64,000 nucleotides of DNA from Blattamonas nauphoetae (Eukaryota; Preaxostyla; Oxymonadida). The DNA is taken from positions 1 through 64,000 of the forward strand of contig JARBJD010000032.1 in the NCBI GenBank assembly GCA_033064195.1, given 5' to 3'. Of the stretch, positions 1 through 13,313 are shown piece by piece (within the stretch, counting starts at the first letter, position 1; every line of letters starts with the position of its first letter). Made by a program: the position numbers and the translations under genes. Under the pieces are notes generated by a model, which saw nothing but the letters and a program-made list of their open reading frames with translations, was not told the DNA's origin and did no database searches.

Positions 1-1077
1 CTCCGCCTCCCTCGCCCTCCAGTCCACCCCTCCACTCGTCTGCCTTGTCCTCCACTCGCCTCCCTCGCCCTCCAGTCACCTCCACTCGTCCTGCCTTGTC
101 CTCCGTCACCTCCACTCCGCCTGCCTTGTCCTCCAGTCACCTCCACTCGTCTGCCTTGTCCTCCCACTCGCCTCCCTCGCCCTCCAGACACCTCCACTCT
201 GCCTTGTCCTCCACTCGCCTCCCTCGCCCTCCAGTCACCTCCACTCGTCTGCCTTGTCCTCCACTCGCCTCCCTCGCCCTCCAGTCACCTCCACTCGTCT
301 GCCTTGTCCTCCACTCGCCTCCCTCGCCCTCCAGTCACCTCCACCCGTCTGCCTTGTCCTCCACTCGCCTCCCTCGCCCTCCAGTCACCTCCACTCGTCT
401 CCCTTGTCCTCCACTCGCCTCCCTCGCCCTCCAGTCACCTCCACTCGTCTGCCTTGTCCTCCACTCGCCTCCCTCGCCTCCAGTCACCTCCACCCGTCTG
501 CCTTGTCCTCCACTCGCCTCCCTCGCCCTCCAGTCACCTCCACTCGTCTGCCTTGTCCTCCACTCGCCTCCCTCGCCCTCCAGTCACCTCCACTCGTCTG
601 CCTTGTCCTCCACTCGCCTCCCTCGCCCTCCAGTCACCTCCACCCGTCTCCCTTGTCCTCAAGTCACCTCCACTCGTCTGCCTTGTCCTCCACTCGCCTC
701 CCTTGTCCTCCACTCGCCTTCCTCGCCCTCCAGTCACCTCCACTCGTCTCCCTTGTCCTCCACTCGCCTCCCTCGCCCTCCAGTCACCTCCACTCGTCTC
801 CCTTGTCCTCCACTCGCCTCCCTTGTCCTCCACTCGCCTCCCTTGTCCTCCACTCGCCTCCCTCGCCCTCCTGTCACCTTCACTCGTCTCCGTCGCCCTC
901 TAGTCAACTCCACTCGTCTGCCTTGTCCTCCACTCGCCTCCCTCGCCCTCCAGTCACCTCCACTCGTCTGCCTTGTCCTCCACTCGCCTCCCTTGTCCTC
1001 CACTCGCCTCCCTCCCCCTACAGTCACCTCCACTCGTCTGCCTTGTCCTCCACTCGCCTCCAGTCACCTCCCCCGTC
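1..1077. repeat. 50-nt minisatellite (extends past the left edge)
   Basis: A pyrimidine-rich tandem array. The basic unit is 50 nt and contains the blocks cactcgtctgccttgtcctc and cactcgcctccctcgccctc followed by cagtcacctc. About 20 units are present, with some units shortened or duplicated by 20-25 nt. The unit has no stop codon in several frames of either strand, and 50 is not a multiple of 3, so long open frames are automatic and should not be read as genes. The array decays after about 1060 into a C/T-rich tail. Confidence 0.93.
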
Positions 1078-1512
1078 CTACCAATGTCCTCTCTTGTCAT
1101 CTCTCATTCTTCCCTCATCCTCCTCATCCCTCAACTCCCCCAACACATCCTTCCCAACCCCCAAATTACTCTTCTCATTCATCCTCCACTACATCAATTT
1201 CATCTCTCTCAATCACCAGCCATCTTGTTTGACTCTTTATCCTATCCTTCTTGTTACCTCTCAACATCAATATTTTCTCTCAAAAAAACATAACTAGTGC
1301 AGTGAGGACGATAGTTGAGACAACATCGCCCACCACAATAAGATCATCCCATCAATTGTTTTTCTCTCCATCTGACTAGACATCTAGTGGGATGATTTTG
1401 AAAAAAACACTCATGATCAGCTATTTGAGGTGTGAAAGAGTTATTTAAGAGAGATTGGAAAAGTTGACAAAAAGAATGGCGACGGTTGGTTTCGATGTGT
1501 GCTCGAACTTTT
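1078..1512. other. Spacer between minisatellite and paralog A
   Basis: C/T-rich to about 1280, then A/T-rich. I see no gene, repeat end or structured RNA in it. Confidence 0.6.
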
Positions 1513-3552
1513 CTATGATGTCAAAAATATTGACCCAAATGCCTCTTCATGTCCTGCTTCTCGTTGTCTCTCCACTCTCCTCTTCCATCTCGACTTCTCA
1601 TTCTTCTTGATTCTCACATCATCTTCTCTGATCATCTTCAGTATCTCTCCCAACTCATCCTCGTTTGTCTTTTCCACCAACCATCCCACTTCCCACTCCT
1701 CGCTTCCTGTCTCCACAATCTCACCATCTTCGAACAGATATCGCTCGAGCAGCAGTGTCCGAGTCAAAAGATCAGAAATTTGATAAGGAAGATCCTTGTC
1801 TCTTGTGTCAACAGTCGAAATGAGCTCCTCTCGCTGAAGAATGAACTGCAGATATTGTTTGCTAGGCTTCAACGCTCGTTCGAACTGCAACTTTTGGATT
1901 CGTTTCTTGTCTTCTTTGTCTTCAGTGATATTTTTTGGATCCCAAATCAGGTTGATAATAGCCCAGATGATATCCAAATGGAAATCACCATGTGTCATTG
2001 GAACAGTTATCGGATTGGATGGGTCGACCACTCGCTGAACCAGATTCTCTTCCAGCATGCGAGGAATTAGGCGAGGGAAAGTGGCAGGGAGATTGATGAT
2101 CATTCGAAGATGAGAGGAGTGTGTTGGTGATGAGTGGCGGCAAGTCCGCTCCAAAAGTGAGCACAGCTGCGGAACATCGGCGAAGGTGGTTTCGACAGCT
2201 GGATGAAGTGATTCGTGACAGACGCAGTAAGCAGCCAAGTACCACAAGCAGTCGAGAATTTTGATCAACAGGGCAGTTCGATCTGAAGATGGACAATTCG
2301 ATTCAGTTTTCGGCTGGTCAAGCAGATCGAGGCAGAAAATGATGGTTGATTTGAAAGGATGAACAAGAGTGAAGTCGATCAGAATCTGGACAAGATGAGA
2401 AGAGAAAAAGACACATATCGTCAAAGGTGTTGTCCAAGTCCGAGAGAAGTGAGTTGAGGAGAGCGAGCTCTTCACAAAGCATCCCCAGAACAGTATTTCC
2501 ATCGAGAAGTGGTGATTTCTGGGGAAGTGAAGCGGAGAAAGAAGAGATGGTTCCATCCGAAGCTGATGATTCGGCGAAGAGTGATTTCATTTCCGAAACA
2601 TGCTCGGCCAGTGTGGAACACAGCCGTCCTGCGAACGGGACAAGCTCCGACGAACCGTCAGTCGAAGCAGAAGGCACTTCGAGTGTTCGGAGGAAGGCGC
2701 GTGTTTTTGAATCAGACTCGCTTTGAGTGAAGAGTGTTTTGAGAGGGAGTTTCGATACTTCGTGATGGGGAGAGAAACAAAGACGGGCCAGAATCGTCAC
2801 ATGTAGAAAAGATGACTCTGATTTCTCACAATGATCGATAAATGCGAGGAATCGGGTTTTATGGTGGGCGAAGAAGGCAGACGACGATCGAAGAGTGGAT
2901 GTCCACAATAACAGACAATTTCCGATCTGGAACAAAATAATCGAATTACGGAAGAAAAGAAACCTCATTGATCATATTTTTATCCGAGATTGAGTCCATC
3001 CATTTGAGGAAGAAGCATGGAATGGATGATTCAGAAATGAGATCCAATTCATCCTCCGATGTTTTCCCTGACCAAAGAAATCATGAAAAAAAGTCAGTGT
3101 GAACACAAAGCTTTGACAGACCAATCAGATACAACAATTTCGGGAGAGAAGTCTGAGAAATTATGACGACAAAAGAATCAAACTGGAACATCGCATGGTT
3201 GTGTCTTTGAACAATATTCCTCAAGAGCTTTGATGTACTCCACATTAAGAATTGTTGAGAGGGCCCAATCAGAATCTGTCAAAATCATCAACGACGATGA
3301 AACACAATCAATGCGAGACAAACCAGTCGCAAGAACGAGGAGATCATTCAACATCACTGGACGGAGTGACTTGCACTCTCCACAGATCTGACAGAGAAAC
3401 ACTTCGACTAAGATCTGCAAACGATTGAAAACATTATCAAGAGAAATTGGCCAAACTGTTTGTTTCGCTCTTGTGTTGTCTACTTGGGGATGTGAAGAGG
3501 TCTTGTTGACAACCACGGTATGTCGGAGCGACAAATAGTTGGAGAGATGCAT
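1513..3552 (-). CDS. ARM-like helical protein, paralog A (probably decaying)
   Basis: Six-exon structure on the minus strand read from alignment with paralogs B, C and D: 3324-3552, 3184-3275, 3122-3152, 2964-3067, 2417-2926, 1513-2385. The product would be about 612 residues, rich in Leu and Ser. It looks like an all-helical ARM/HEAT-type repeat protein, with a charged helical C-terminus containing an EEWEVGWLVEKTNE-type segment. Function not recognised. The start is the ATG at 3552, just before MHLSNYLSL. Two oddities suggest decay. The last intron (2386-2416) begins AT where the other three copies have GT. The C-terminus diverges after REAGHE, losing about 35 residues found in the other copies. 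An AT-start intron or another splice choice cannot be excluded. A 15-nt motif shared with C and D lies about 55 nt upstream. Confidence 0.72.
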
Positions 3553-3606
3553 ATTGTGCTGATAGAAGACCTGATGTGAAGTTTTCGATTCAGACAACCT
3601 GGTAGT

Positions 3607-3621
3607 ATGGTTTGATCAGAT
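3607..3621 (-). promoter_or_regulatory. Shared upstream 15-mer of the ARM-like family (copy A)
   Basis: The 15-mer atctgatcaaaccat lies about 55 nt before the start codon. It is identical to the segments upstream of copies C (47651-47665) and D (60031-60045). Copy B has the core tgatcaaacca about 90 nt before its start. It is a candidate promoter or 5'UTR element; function is inferred from conservation only. Confidence 0.4.
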
Positions 3622-4034
3622 GTGAGAATCGTTTCCAGCACAATTGTGTCCTATGAACTTCTTAGTCATTCTGCCACTCTTTGTATTCAGAATCTACAAT
3701 TTCCTGGTTTGAGGTACTGTATCAAATGAATGCGAGCACAATTTTGTTAAACCAGTGTCGATAGGATGATTTCGGTGAAATTGATGACGGACGAAGTGAC
3801 TCAAACAAGAAGTATTCGTGTCAAGGTCAGATACTCCACAATTTTATTTCATTTCAATCCCAGAGGGTGTGACATTGATGAATCATCAATTTGTGTCCTC
3901 ACTTCGTCAATAGATATATTCTTCCAAGGAAAGGTCCGTTATGCCGTCATGTCATTCATACCTGGTTCGACGTCTATGATAACGTGATGTGATGATTTGA
4001 GAATAGATCAAGCCTCAACATTTTTTACTCGTTG
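3622..4034. other. Spacer upstream of the NHL gene
   Basis: No supported gene. It contains a weak 73-residue open frame (3766-3987) that could include a missed first exon of the NHL gene. About 90 nt around 3735-3830 resembles 45495-45590 at the nucleotide level with no shared reading frame. Confidence 0.45.
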
Positions 4035-6624
4035 ATGAATTGTCTCTGTGAGACTACATGTGGTAGTCTCAGGACAGGTTTGACTGATGGGAAAGGAGTT
4101 TGTTTCTTTTTCAACCTTATATTCCACTTTAAGGAAAATGTCCGATTCAATCGTCCAACTCATGCCACACTCCTCCCTGATGGAAGCCTCATGATTACAG
4201 ATAGTGGAAATGGATGTCTAAGAACCATGTCTGGAGATGGCGAAGTAGGTACGATATTTCTCCTTTCATTAAGAGACATCTTCCATTCTCATCACGTCTG
4301 GATCGACAGCCATATTCGCGAATCGTCAAGTGAGCCCGTTCCTCCTCAATCCACATTCCACATGTCTTTCTTTGGATTCATCCACATTATACATCTCTGA
4401 CACCGGCCACCACAGAATTCGTGCTCTTGAACTGAACAGTCTCGAACTCAGCCTCGTCTCTGGATCCGGTCGAAAAGGACATATCGATGGTTCTGTTCAT
4501 ATAGCACAGTTCAACTCACCACAAGGAATGTGCCTCAGCACAGACGGATCTCTTCTTGTTGCCGATACAGGCAATCATTGCATCAGAAGCATCAGCACTG
4601 ACGGGAAAGTCTCCACCCTCGCTGGAAAAGTTCAACGTGATTCTGTGTCTCGGAATCTTCCCAAATCTGGCACTAAAACTGCGCCAAAAACAGAATGTCA
4701 ATCTGGTTTCGAAGATGGTCCCCTTTTGGAATGCCGTTTTCGCTCGCCGACAAGCATTGTTCAGAATGAAGATGGACTCATCTTTATTGCAGACAAAGGA
4801 AATCATTGTATAAGAATGGTTTATGAAGGAACTGTGATGACACTAGCAGGAGTTCCACAAACCAGAGGATATTCCGATGGAACAACATATTTTGAACACA
4901 CCTGTGAAGAATCGAAATTACAGCAAGATGGGTATCAGATTGACGAGAGTTCATCATCAATCCTGAACTCTCCACAACAATACAGACAATCGGATAACGA
5001 ATCGAACCCTGCGAAACTTGCACTATTTGATTCGCCATCATTTATTACACTCTCCAATGAAGGAGAACTCATTGTTTGTGATGAAGGAAATCATGCGATT
5101 CGAGTGATATCGGCCGATCTTAAAAGAGTCGACACTCTCGTCGGCTGCATCCCGGAGAATTGTGATTCTTTTCATGACACAACACCCAGTGATAATATCG
5201 AGCATGTGGAAGAAGCAACCTTCCTTGCAAACGAGTATCAACCGTATAAGGCAACGAACGAACAAAAGCATGAAAAGAAGCAGCTACCGCAAATTTTCAG
5301 TTCAAAAGGGATGCCCGGCTTTGTTGATGGGACTGCATTGGGTGGAGCTCGCCTCCGACAACCAAAAAGTGTTTGTTTGTTTGGTGAAGGGATGATCGTT
5401 GTCGATTCTGGAAATCATGCACTTCGCGTCATTATTTCACAAGAAGTCCTTGCAGCACGTGAAAAGGCTGAACAAGAAGCCCTTGAGCGTCAACATGTCG
5501 CTGAACTCCAAGAAACAAAGGAAGGCACAGAAGAAAAGGAAGAACTGGAAGAATCTCTCTCAAGTCTGGACGATGTCCCATTTGCATCAAGTCAGTTTCT
5601 CAAACGGTCCCCTGGACGTCGAAAAACTGCACTGAAACGAAGGAAGGCACGAGATAACAATGATGTTGGCGAGATGACTCCGGAGGAGAAAAAAGTCATG
5701 GAGTGGCTGAGAGAAGAGGAAAGAAAATACAGACGAGGGGAAAGAGGGCATCTTGAGTCGAATCAAGTTCAACAGGAAGCTCCGATCACTTCAAATCCCA
5801 CATCTTTGGATCCGACATCGTCGATCTCAAAATCTCAAACAAATTCTCCTCCTACCCAACTCAAGACCAATGTCAAATCATCACCACACTCATATTCATC
5901 TCATTCCAATCAGAATTCTCGAAATCGTGGATCACAGAACCTGAAATCGTCGAGACACAATCAACCAACACACAGGACTCTATCTCGCTCACGAAGCGAA
6001 AACTCGACCTCCCGAGGACAAAAACAACTTCCTGGACAGATATCATCCCGAGGACGTTCACCTTCACGCCAAAAAGCTCAGACATCACATGATCCAACGG
6101 GTGAAGAAGAACTCCTGAAATCCGTCCCTTATTCCTCTTATTTTGACAAATTCTGCTGGCAACAACGAATGAAAGCCAAAAAACGCCGAGAAACACCACA
6201 ATACTCGCCAGACGGACGTCGGGATCCGCCTCTCGAGAATTCGCCAAATCTGACGGACCAGAAAGACAGGACACTCTCCGGAGACTCCTCTCCCTCCAGA
6301 AAGGGACAGATCAGGTCTGAGTCTCGTTTTGAGAGCGATAACCTGCGGAATTCTGTTCAACTGACCGACACTCACTCACCACTCCCTTTCGTTCGCAATT
6401 CGAGGATGAAAGAAGAGAATGGGGAAGAGAACTATGACCACATCGCAGACAAGGAGGAGAGAGATGAGGAATGGAGAACGATGAGCATGAAGAAGAGACA
6501 TGGACAAGGAGAGGTCCGGGAGCAGGTCGAATTCTTTCAAATGCATTCACCGTACAGGCAATACTTGAGGGAAGATGATGAAAAGAGGCTGAAGAGGGAG
6601 CCACAGAAGAAGAGAGGGGAATAA
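4035..6624 (+). CDS. NHL-repeat beta-propeller protein with charged disordered tail
   Basis: Proposed exons 4035-4097, 4134-4244 and 4276-6624, joined by introns of 36 and 31 nt, both in phase 0, giving about 840 residues. The N-terminal half carries about six NHL blades. Their signatures recur: SLMITDSGNGCLR, LYISDTGHHRIR, LLVADTGNHCIR, IFIADKGNHCIR, LIVCDEGNHAIR, MIVVDSGNHALR, several preceded by G..DG and F..P. NHL propellers usually bind protein, RNA or ligand; no partner is indicated. After about residue 480 the protein becomes a long Ser/Arg/Glu/Lys-rich disordered tail with short coiled-coil stretches. No signal peptide or membrane span was seen. The first exon is uncertain: a frame beginning MNCLCETTCG leads into TGLTDGKG, but an earlier start with more introns is possible. 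Confidence 0.8.
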
Positions 6625-6898
6625 CGGGAATGGAGGATGAGAAAATTTCTCTGTGTATATTTTCAAAGGATTTATCTTTGTTTTTTTGTTTATCTTGCGG
6701 AGAACCACATTTCAAGGAAAATCTTTATTGTTGAGACGGAATTGGAATTCTTTAGACATGTACTGAATACTTTCGTGGACATTTCTTCAAGCTCTTTCCC
6801 AATCCCTTAACCTTTCGTTCAATTCTGTCTGACTCCTTTTTTGTTTTCCCCTAGTTTTTCGTTGGTACTATTCGCTTGAATTCCCATTCTATCTCTCC

Positions 6899-9800
6899 AT
6901 GGGAAATGCACTGACCGCCAATATCCATTCAAGCACCCTCCAACTCTCGAGTAAGGATATCGCCGCAATTCCTCCTGAAGTTGTGAACTATCCCCGCATT
7001 CATCTCACCAAAGCCGAGCTAAATAACAATAAGATTCGAGATCTCCCAGATCTTAAAGGTGTTGCCCCAAACTTGGCGACTCTTCAACTCAACAATAATG
7101 AACTCATTGTTTACTCGCCGTCTTTCATGCAACTCCCAAATCTAAAAACCTTAGTCTGCTATTTTCTGGTTTTTCATTCATATATTATCGTCGTTTATCG
7201 ATTTCATTGATTATGTCTTTCTCTTCAGGAGCTATCATTCAACTTTATCCAATCCATCCCACACGTTCCTCTAACTCTCCTCACAACCTTAAAACTTGAT
7301 CACAACAATATATTATCGTTTTATCATGATCTAGCGAATCTTTATCCGAATTTAAATGGCTTAGACTTGTCTTCCAATCGGTTTTCAACTTCGATCCTTT
7401 TGATGTTTTTTCCATAGAATCCGGTATCTGGGGCCACTAAAAAGTGGATCACTAGAAAACTTTCTCATTGAAGGCAATTTTCTCCAAAAAATTTCGTTTC
7501 CTTGGGTTCTGCCAAAAGTCACGAAATTGTCGCTTGATTTTAATCACCTCCAAATCCTGGATTTCCCTGACGAAACAGACCTGAGCCATCTCACATCGCT
7601 GACACTCAGGTTTAACCAAGTTCGTTCGATCACTCCTGCAGTATCATTTTTTATCGCTCATTTTTTCTAAGGCACTCGAGAAGCTTTCGAAGCTCACAAC
7701 CCTCAATTTAGTCGGTAATTCCATCGAAGATTTACCAGAAAACCTCTTTGAAGTCCTTCCAAAGTTGACAGATTTCCTTGCATCAGAGAATGGACTCACT
7801 GAACTCCCTTCATCGATCTCGACGTTTGCTGTGTGTATTTTCTGTTGAATCATCAGCCATTTACAGCACCTTGAAACGCTTCTCCTGTCAGAAAACAATT
7901 TGAGGAGGTGTCCACCACTAACGTTCCAATCGAAAGGATGTCGAGTGTTCTTGTCCCACAATCTTCTTACCGAATTTCCTGAGCTTGGAACTGATATAAC
8001 TTCTTTAAGTGCTGATTATAATCAGATAACTTCTGTTCCAGGTGTGAATACTTCTCCTTCGTCCACTTTTCTATGATTCTTTATGGACATACTTTTTCCA
8101 TCCTCACTTTCGCATTTTTTCTTCGATTTCACAGAATCTTTTCGAGAAAAGTCAAAGCTAGCCCATCTGAACCTCAGGTTCAACAGAATCACCACCATCC
8201 CAGATTCCCTCGTCACCCTCAATCTCGTCTCGTTGAATCTTGCTGGAAATCTCATCGCTGACATCCCTCCGAGCGTTGTCTTTCCTCCAACGATCCGGTT
8301 CCTTGATCTTTCTTTCAACAAGCTGACCGAAGTTCCTCCTTCGATTGCTCAACTTGGACAGTTGAACAAACTCTGCCTTGCCTTCAATGCAATCTCACAT
8401 ATCCCTCCTTGGGTACTTCTCCTAGCTCAGCTCAAAATTCTTATTTTGTCTTGTAACAAGATCAGGTCATTCCCATCAATCCGTTCTCTCCGACGCTTCG
8501 TCTCAAACTACAAATCACTCACAAAGAATGGAAAAAAATCTGTTCTATCCTCACTCCACTCACCATCTCAATCTTTAACATCTCTTCAAAACTCGCAATT
8601 CACCTCACCACGACAATCATCTCAACTCTCCACGCTACAGTCAACTCTGATGAAGTTTAAATACCCAAATGATTATATTGCCAACATCAAATTACGACTA
8701 TCTGATCGGGAAGATGGAGCCACCCTGGTTTCATCGCTCCAGCAGCTCACTTTGAACTCAAACAGACTCGAAAAATTCCCGTCCATCGTCAGGCATTTTG
8801 GGCACCTTCAGACTCTTCTTCTCTCCCACAATCGCATCCGTACGATTCCTTGGGACCTCTTTCATAGACTTTCAGAGCTTTCCAGGTTGGATGTCTCCTT
8901 CAACAGACTTCGATCAATCCCACCGCATCTTCTAACGGCTGCTCGGATTCCATCTCCTCTCACTCCCAATATCACCAAACGTGTTGATAATATTGCCTAT
9001 CTCGACGTTTCCCACAACAAAATCTCCTTAATCCCCCTCCGCCTCCTTTACATGAACCACTCTCTCAGGCCGTTCCACCTGAAACAATTTATTGACCCAG
9101 CACTCGAAAAAGAGATATTAGATTCGAAAGATGACCAGGGAGCAATCGAAAATGGGACAATTGCAGCAAAATATTCGATCAACACGGTTCATGGACTGTT
9201 CAACGAATCTGGCTCAGATATCTTCGAAGAAAAAGCAGAAAGTGACTATGATGACGACGAAGTTGATGAAGAAGAACTTTCGGAAGAAACAACCTGTTGT
9301 TCACTCTTCTGCGGACGAAACAAACATGGCCTCCTCTTCCCCATCGTTGTTGACGAAACGGAGTGGGACTTCAACGATTCCGGTTCAGAAGAGTCTATTG
9401 ACCTCGAAGCTGTTCCCCCAAGCGAAATAGAAGGCGAACCCCCTACTGCCCCATCAATCACCTTTCGCGTCCTCGGCGCCTTCGCCCATTCGAAACAACA
9501 GCTCGCAATTCGTATTCCCGACCATTTTTCGTCCTTCCAGTTCATCCCATCCAAACCAGATACTCCACTGAATCCGATGGCATTTATCGACGTGTCATTT
9601 ACGAATATTGGGCGTATTTTCTTCGATGACGATATGAAGGCTTTTGTGAAGTTTGCACACAAACACCGATCTGCTATTGCGTTTCCTGAAGAAGAGGAGG
9701 AGAAGGATAGCGAACCAACTGCGGTTCCACTCGGGATTGGAGATGGAGGCCAAACGACAAACACGGAGGCCTCATCGCAGAACCAAAATCAACCCAACCC

Positions 9801-12800
9801 CTCAACACCCCCCTCATCTGATGAAACCTCCCATGAAATGACCACTCTCTCCAAAACAGGCCCCAAAAATCCCTTTTCCGGCAAATCATTTGCTGAGAGT
9901 CTGATCCCCCTCACTCTCATGCCCCTCGTCACCGAAAACGGCCCACGACCCAAAACCACACGCGACCAGATGCCCACATTCTCCCCAACCATCCTCCCAC
10001 AGCTGTTATACTCTGAACATTATCTATCTCTTGCTTATCTATCAACAGTGAATTCGCACGCGTCCCCTCCCACTCTCGTTCGATGCACATCAATTTCGAC
10101 AGTCCCGAGGCCAGACAAACCTTACTCTTCATTTGCCTCGTCGCAGCTGTTTGATTACGAGTTCCATCGCGTCGAAAGAGAGATGGTGGGGAAGTGGGTT
10201 TCTGAAGAATCGAAAGATTTCAAACCCACTCTCGTGTCTGTCAAATCTCCCCCCGAAACGACTCCACCCGAACCTCCCCCCGCTGTGACTCTCCCATCCT
10301 CGTCCACCACACAACTAACTCCCAACTCATCCCCATCTCAGGACCAGAACTCAAACAGAGTCGAACTAATCCATCTCCCGCCGTGCATTGACGAGCCCAG
10401 CCGACGATCTCATCCACTGCTGAAACTGAAGACAGTGGACGAGTCGGAAACAGAAGACGAGAAGAGACGATACACAACAAATGTGGTTCCATTCGACAGG
10501 TTTCGGTACAAAGGAGGAGTATATGAGGCGAAGGAGCGAGAATTCTGTGATGTGTGTTTTGATGACAAGAAGGAGATGATTGAGTCTGAAGCAGATGAAG
10601 AAACGACAAACCCTCAAAATGTTCCTGCCGACGAACCTCTCGCCACTGAACCGACCACCAACCCTCTCACCGACCCATCCCAACCATCTCTTCTCTCCCA
10701 CTCTCCCGTCCGTCCCCCCGCTCGCCCTTTTTGGGTCCGGAAGAAACACACCAAACCTCAACCAAGCGTCTTCAACAAGCCGTGCGACCGAACATCGATG
10801 GCGATCCATAACTTTTGTTGTGTGGAGACAAACGGACAAAGGCCGTCGATGGAGGACTCGGTTGTGATGCTGCCGTGTGGTGGATGGGATCTGAATGCGT
10901 TGATGGAGGATGGGGAGATTGGGATTCTGCGGAGGCTGTTGACTTACCCGCAGGAATATCGGTTCACGACTCGGGGAATGAGGACGATGGAGATGCGAGA
11001 GGAGCGGATGTGGGACGAGCGGATGAAGCGGAGAGAGAGGAGGAAGAGGATGCGAGAATATGCTGAACGCGGTCTGTCTGCAGCGAAGATCGCGGAGCGA
11101 GAAAAGAATATCGAGAAGCGGGATCGAACGAAGCACTTCGACTGTCCGTACAACCACGCTCCGTTGCGAGGGTGTGGGCTGTTTGGAGTGATCGATGGAC
11201 ACGGTGGGGCAGAAGCAGCTGTTTACACTGCATCACACTTTCCGTCAGTGTTGTTGGAAGTGGCAGAGAGGGAGGGAGTGGTGAGAAGGAATGTGCGTCG
11301 ACAGAGAGAGCAGGACGAGGAAGAGAGGAGAAAGAAGGAGGAAGAGAGGAGAAAGAAGGAGGAGGGGAAGGAGAAAGAGGAGAGTGTGGAGGAGGAAGAG
11401 AGCAGCGAAGAGGAGGAAGGAGTTGAGAGTGACGACAACCACTCCGAGTCGAACGAAGAAGAAACAAATGAAGACCACTCCTCGCCATCCATCCACTCCC
11501 AATCCGACGTCCAAACAAGCCACTCCGCTCCGAACAAGCCAACTCGTCTCGTCACTCCGCCTCCCAATCCCCCAACAACCACCAATACTCCACCAGTCGC
11601 ACCCAAACCACGCGCTCCTCTCCCTCCACCCCCTCTCAACGAATCCTCCTTCACTCCATACATCCTGGTTGTGATGCGAGAGGCACTTCGTGTGCTGGAC
11701 GAACGAATGCGACTGAGTGGTGTGAAGCTGGCTGGTGCTTGTTGTGTGTTCGCGATTGTGACGCCAGACAAAGTGTATGTTGCAAATATCGGCGATTGTC
11801 GCGCTGTTCTGGTCTCCCGTTTTGTGCATCAACTGAAACGAACGAGCGAGAAGATTGTGATCAACCTGACACGCCCAACAAACACTTCCACCGACAGTCC
11901 CCAACCTTCAAAAGCATCCCCCCTCGCCCACTCCTCCACTCGCCCTCAATCACCAGGCGCCCTCTCACCCTTCCTCGATGACTTCCCTCTCCCCCGCTCT
12001 TCCACCCTCCGCAACCCCTTCCTGCACTCAGACGGAATCAGCACTGTTCTGATGGGCAAAGATTTGTCGTGCGACCACAAGCCTTTGTTGGAGAGAGAAC
12101 GAGATTATATTTATGGAACGGGATGGGATGGGAAGACACGCGGATACGTGACAGTGGAGAGGCGAGTGAATGGTCGATTGGCGGTGGCGAGAGCGTTGGG
12201 TGATTATGACAGCAAGCCAGCTGTGAGCGCTGAGTGTGATGTGTATGGGATGGAACTGGCGAGGTGGAAGGGGGTGAAGATCCAAACGAGACGGGGAAGC
12301 ATTCAGGACACAACATCGCCCACTCTCAGCGGATCGTCGAATGGACTGTCACAGGCAGACTTGAATGCGCTGACGAGGGTGTTGGACGAGCATCTCAAGC
12401 CACTCGCGCCTTATCCGTCGATCGAGCACGACTTCAACGAGAAACACAAAGCGTTCCTTGAAGCGAATATTCCTCGCTTCTGCCTTCCCAAAACTCATTC
12501 CGAGTATTTCCCATCCAAACTGTACTCACACTCGTCCAACACTCCCCTCACGTCGTCTCCGCCTGTTTGTGATGGTGGAGTGTTCGAGCGACAGGATGTG
12601 TGCATTGTGTTGGGGTGTGATGGGCTGTTTGATGTGTTGGATGGGGAACAGATCGCTGAGGTGGCGTGTCCGTGGATGAGAGACGATGGGTCGTGGATGT
12701 CGGATCCAGTGTTTGACTCGGATTCGGATGATGAAGTGGGGGGTGGTGGAAGGAGGGGTGGTCGAGGAAAGGGGAAGGAAGTTGTGGTTGAGGAGTGGAA

Positions 12801-13158
12801 TGAGGAGAACTTGGAGAAGAATGCGAAATCGATGAGCTCCATTCCGGACGCTGTGGAGCACGCCGTGGAGGACGCTGACGAGGATGCTGAAGCCGAACCG
12901 ACCATCGTCTCCTCACACTCTTCAGAATCTGACTCCATCTTCGAGCCATCTCCCTTCACACAACTCCCATCATCGCATCCACCCATTTCTTCATCCAGCC
13001 ACCACCCTCCGAAGACCAGGAGTCGACGAAGACAGAACGGATTGGGTCGTCACAAGAATAAGGGGAGACTGGCTGAGCTGGCGGCGTTGAGGTTGAAGTC
13101 GGCGTCGGATGCGATGGAGTCGCTTGACAATATTTCGATCATCGTTTTATTTTTGTAG
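6899..13158 (+). CDS. LRR-PP2C protein phosphatase, 1,995 residues
   Basis: Six exons: 6899-7153, 7229-7380, 7418-7640, 7672-7830, 7867-8041, 8135-13158. Introns are 75, 37, 31, 36 and 93 nt; all joins keep frame. The protein begins MGNALT, a good N-myristoylation signal, so it probably sits on membranes. Leucine-rich repeats fill roughly residues 1-640 (L..L.L..N.I/L..IP pattern). A long disordered region follows, then a PP2C (PPM) Ser/Thr phosphatase domain from about 1200 to the C-terminus. Metal-binding motifs are intact: RPSMEDS (Glu about 1228), GVIDGHGG (Asp about 1342), VANIGDCRAVLV, GCDGLFDVLD (Asp about 1817) and a final DNISIIV. Large acidic Glu/Lys and Pro/Ser insertions lengthen the catalytic domain. 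The layout recalls PHLPP-type LRR phosphatases; substrates cannot be inferred. Antisense open frames here are shadows of the E/K-rich and P/S-rich tracts. Confidence 0.92.
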
Positions 13159-13313
13159 CATATCACTACCGTCCGTCTTCTTTTCTTGTTTTTGTCATTT
13201 CAACTGTATCTGATTCACTTCGAGATGATGTCATCTTCATTCATCTTTTCATCTGAAGCGTTCTGGAAACACAAGACGCCTTTGAAGTGAAATCGGAGAT
13301 GAACGAAAATGAT

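Noticed and set aside
45-1297. Long Ser/Pro/Leu-rich frames of 200-395 codons on the plus strand and 99-codon frames on the minus strand
   Set aside because: They are read-throughs of the stop-free 50-nt minisatellite in successive frames; no frame is favoured.
10366-12986. Several antisense frames of 100-280 codons opposite the phosphatase gene
   Set aside because: Mirror images of the Glu/Lys- and Pro/Ser-rich inserts of a well-supported gene on the other strand.
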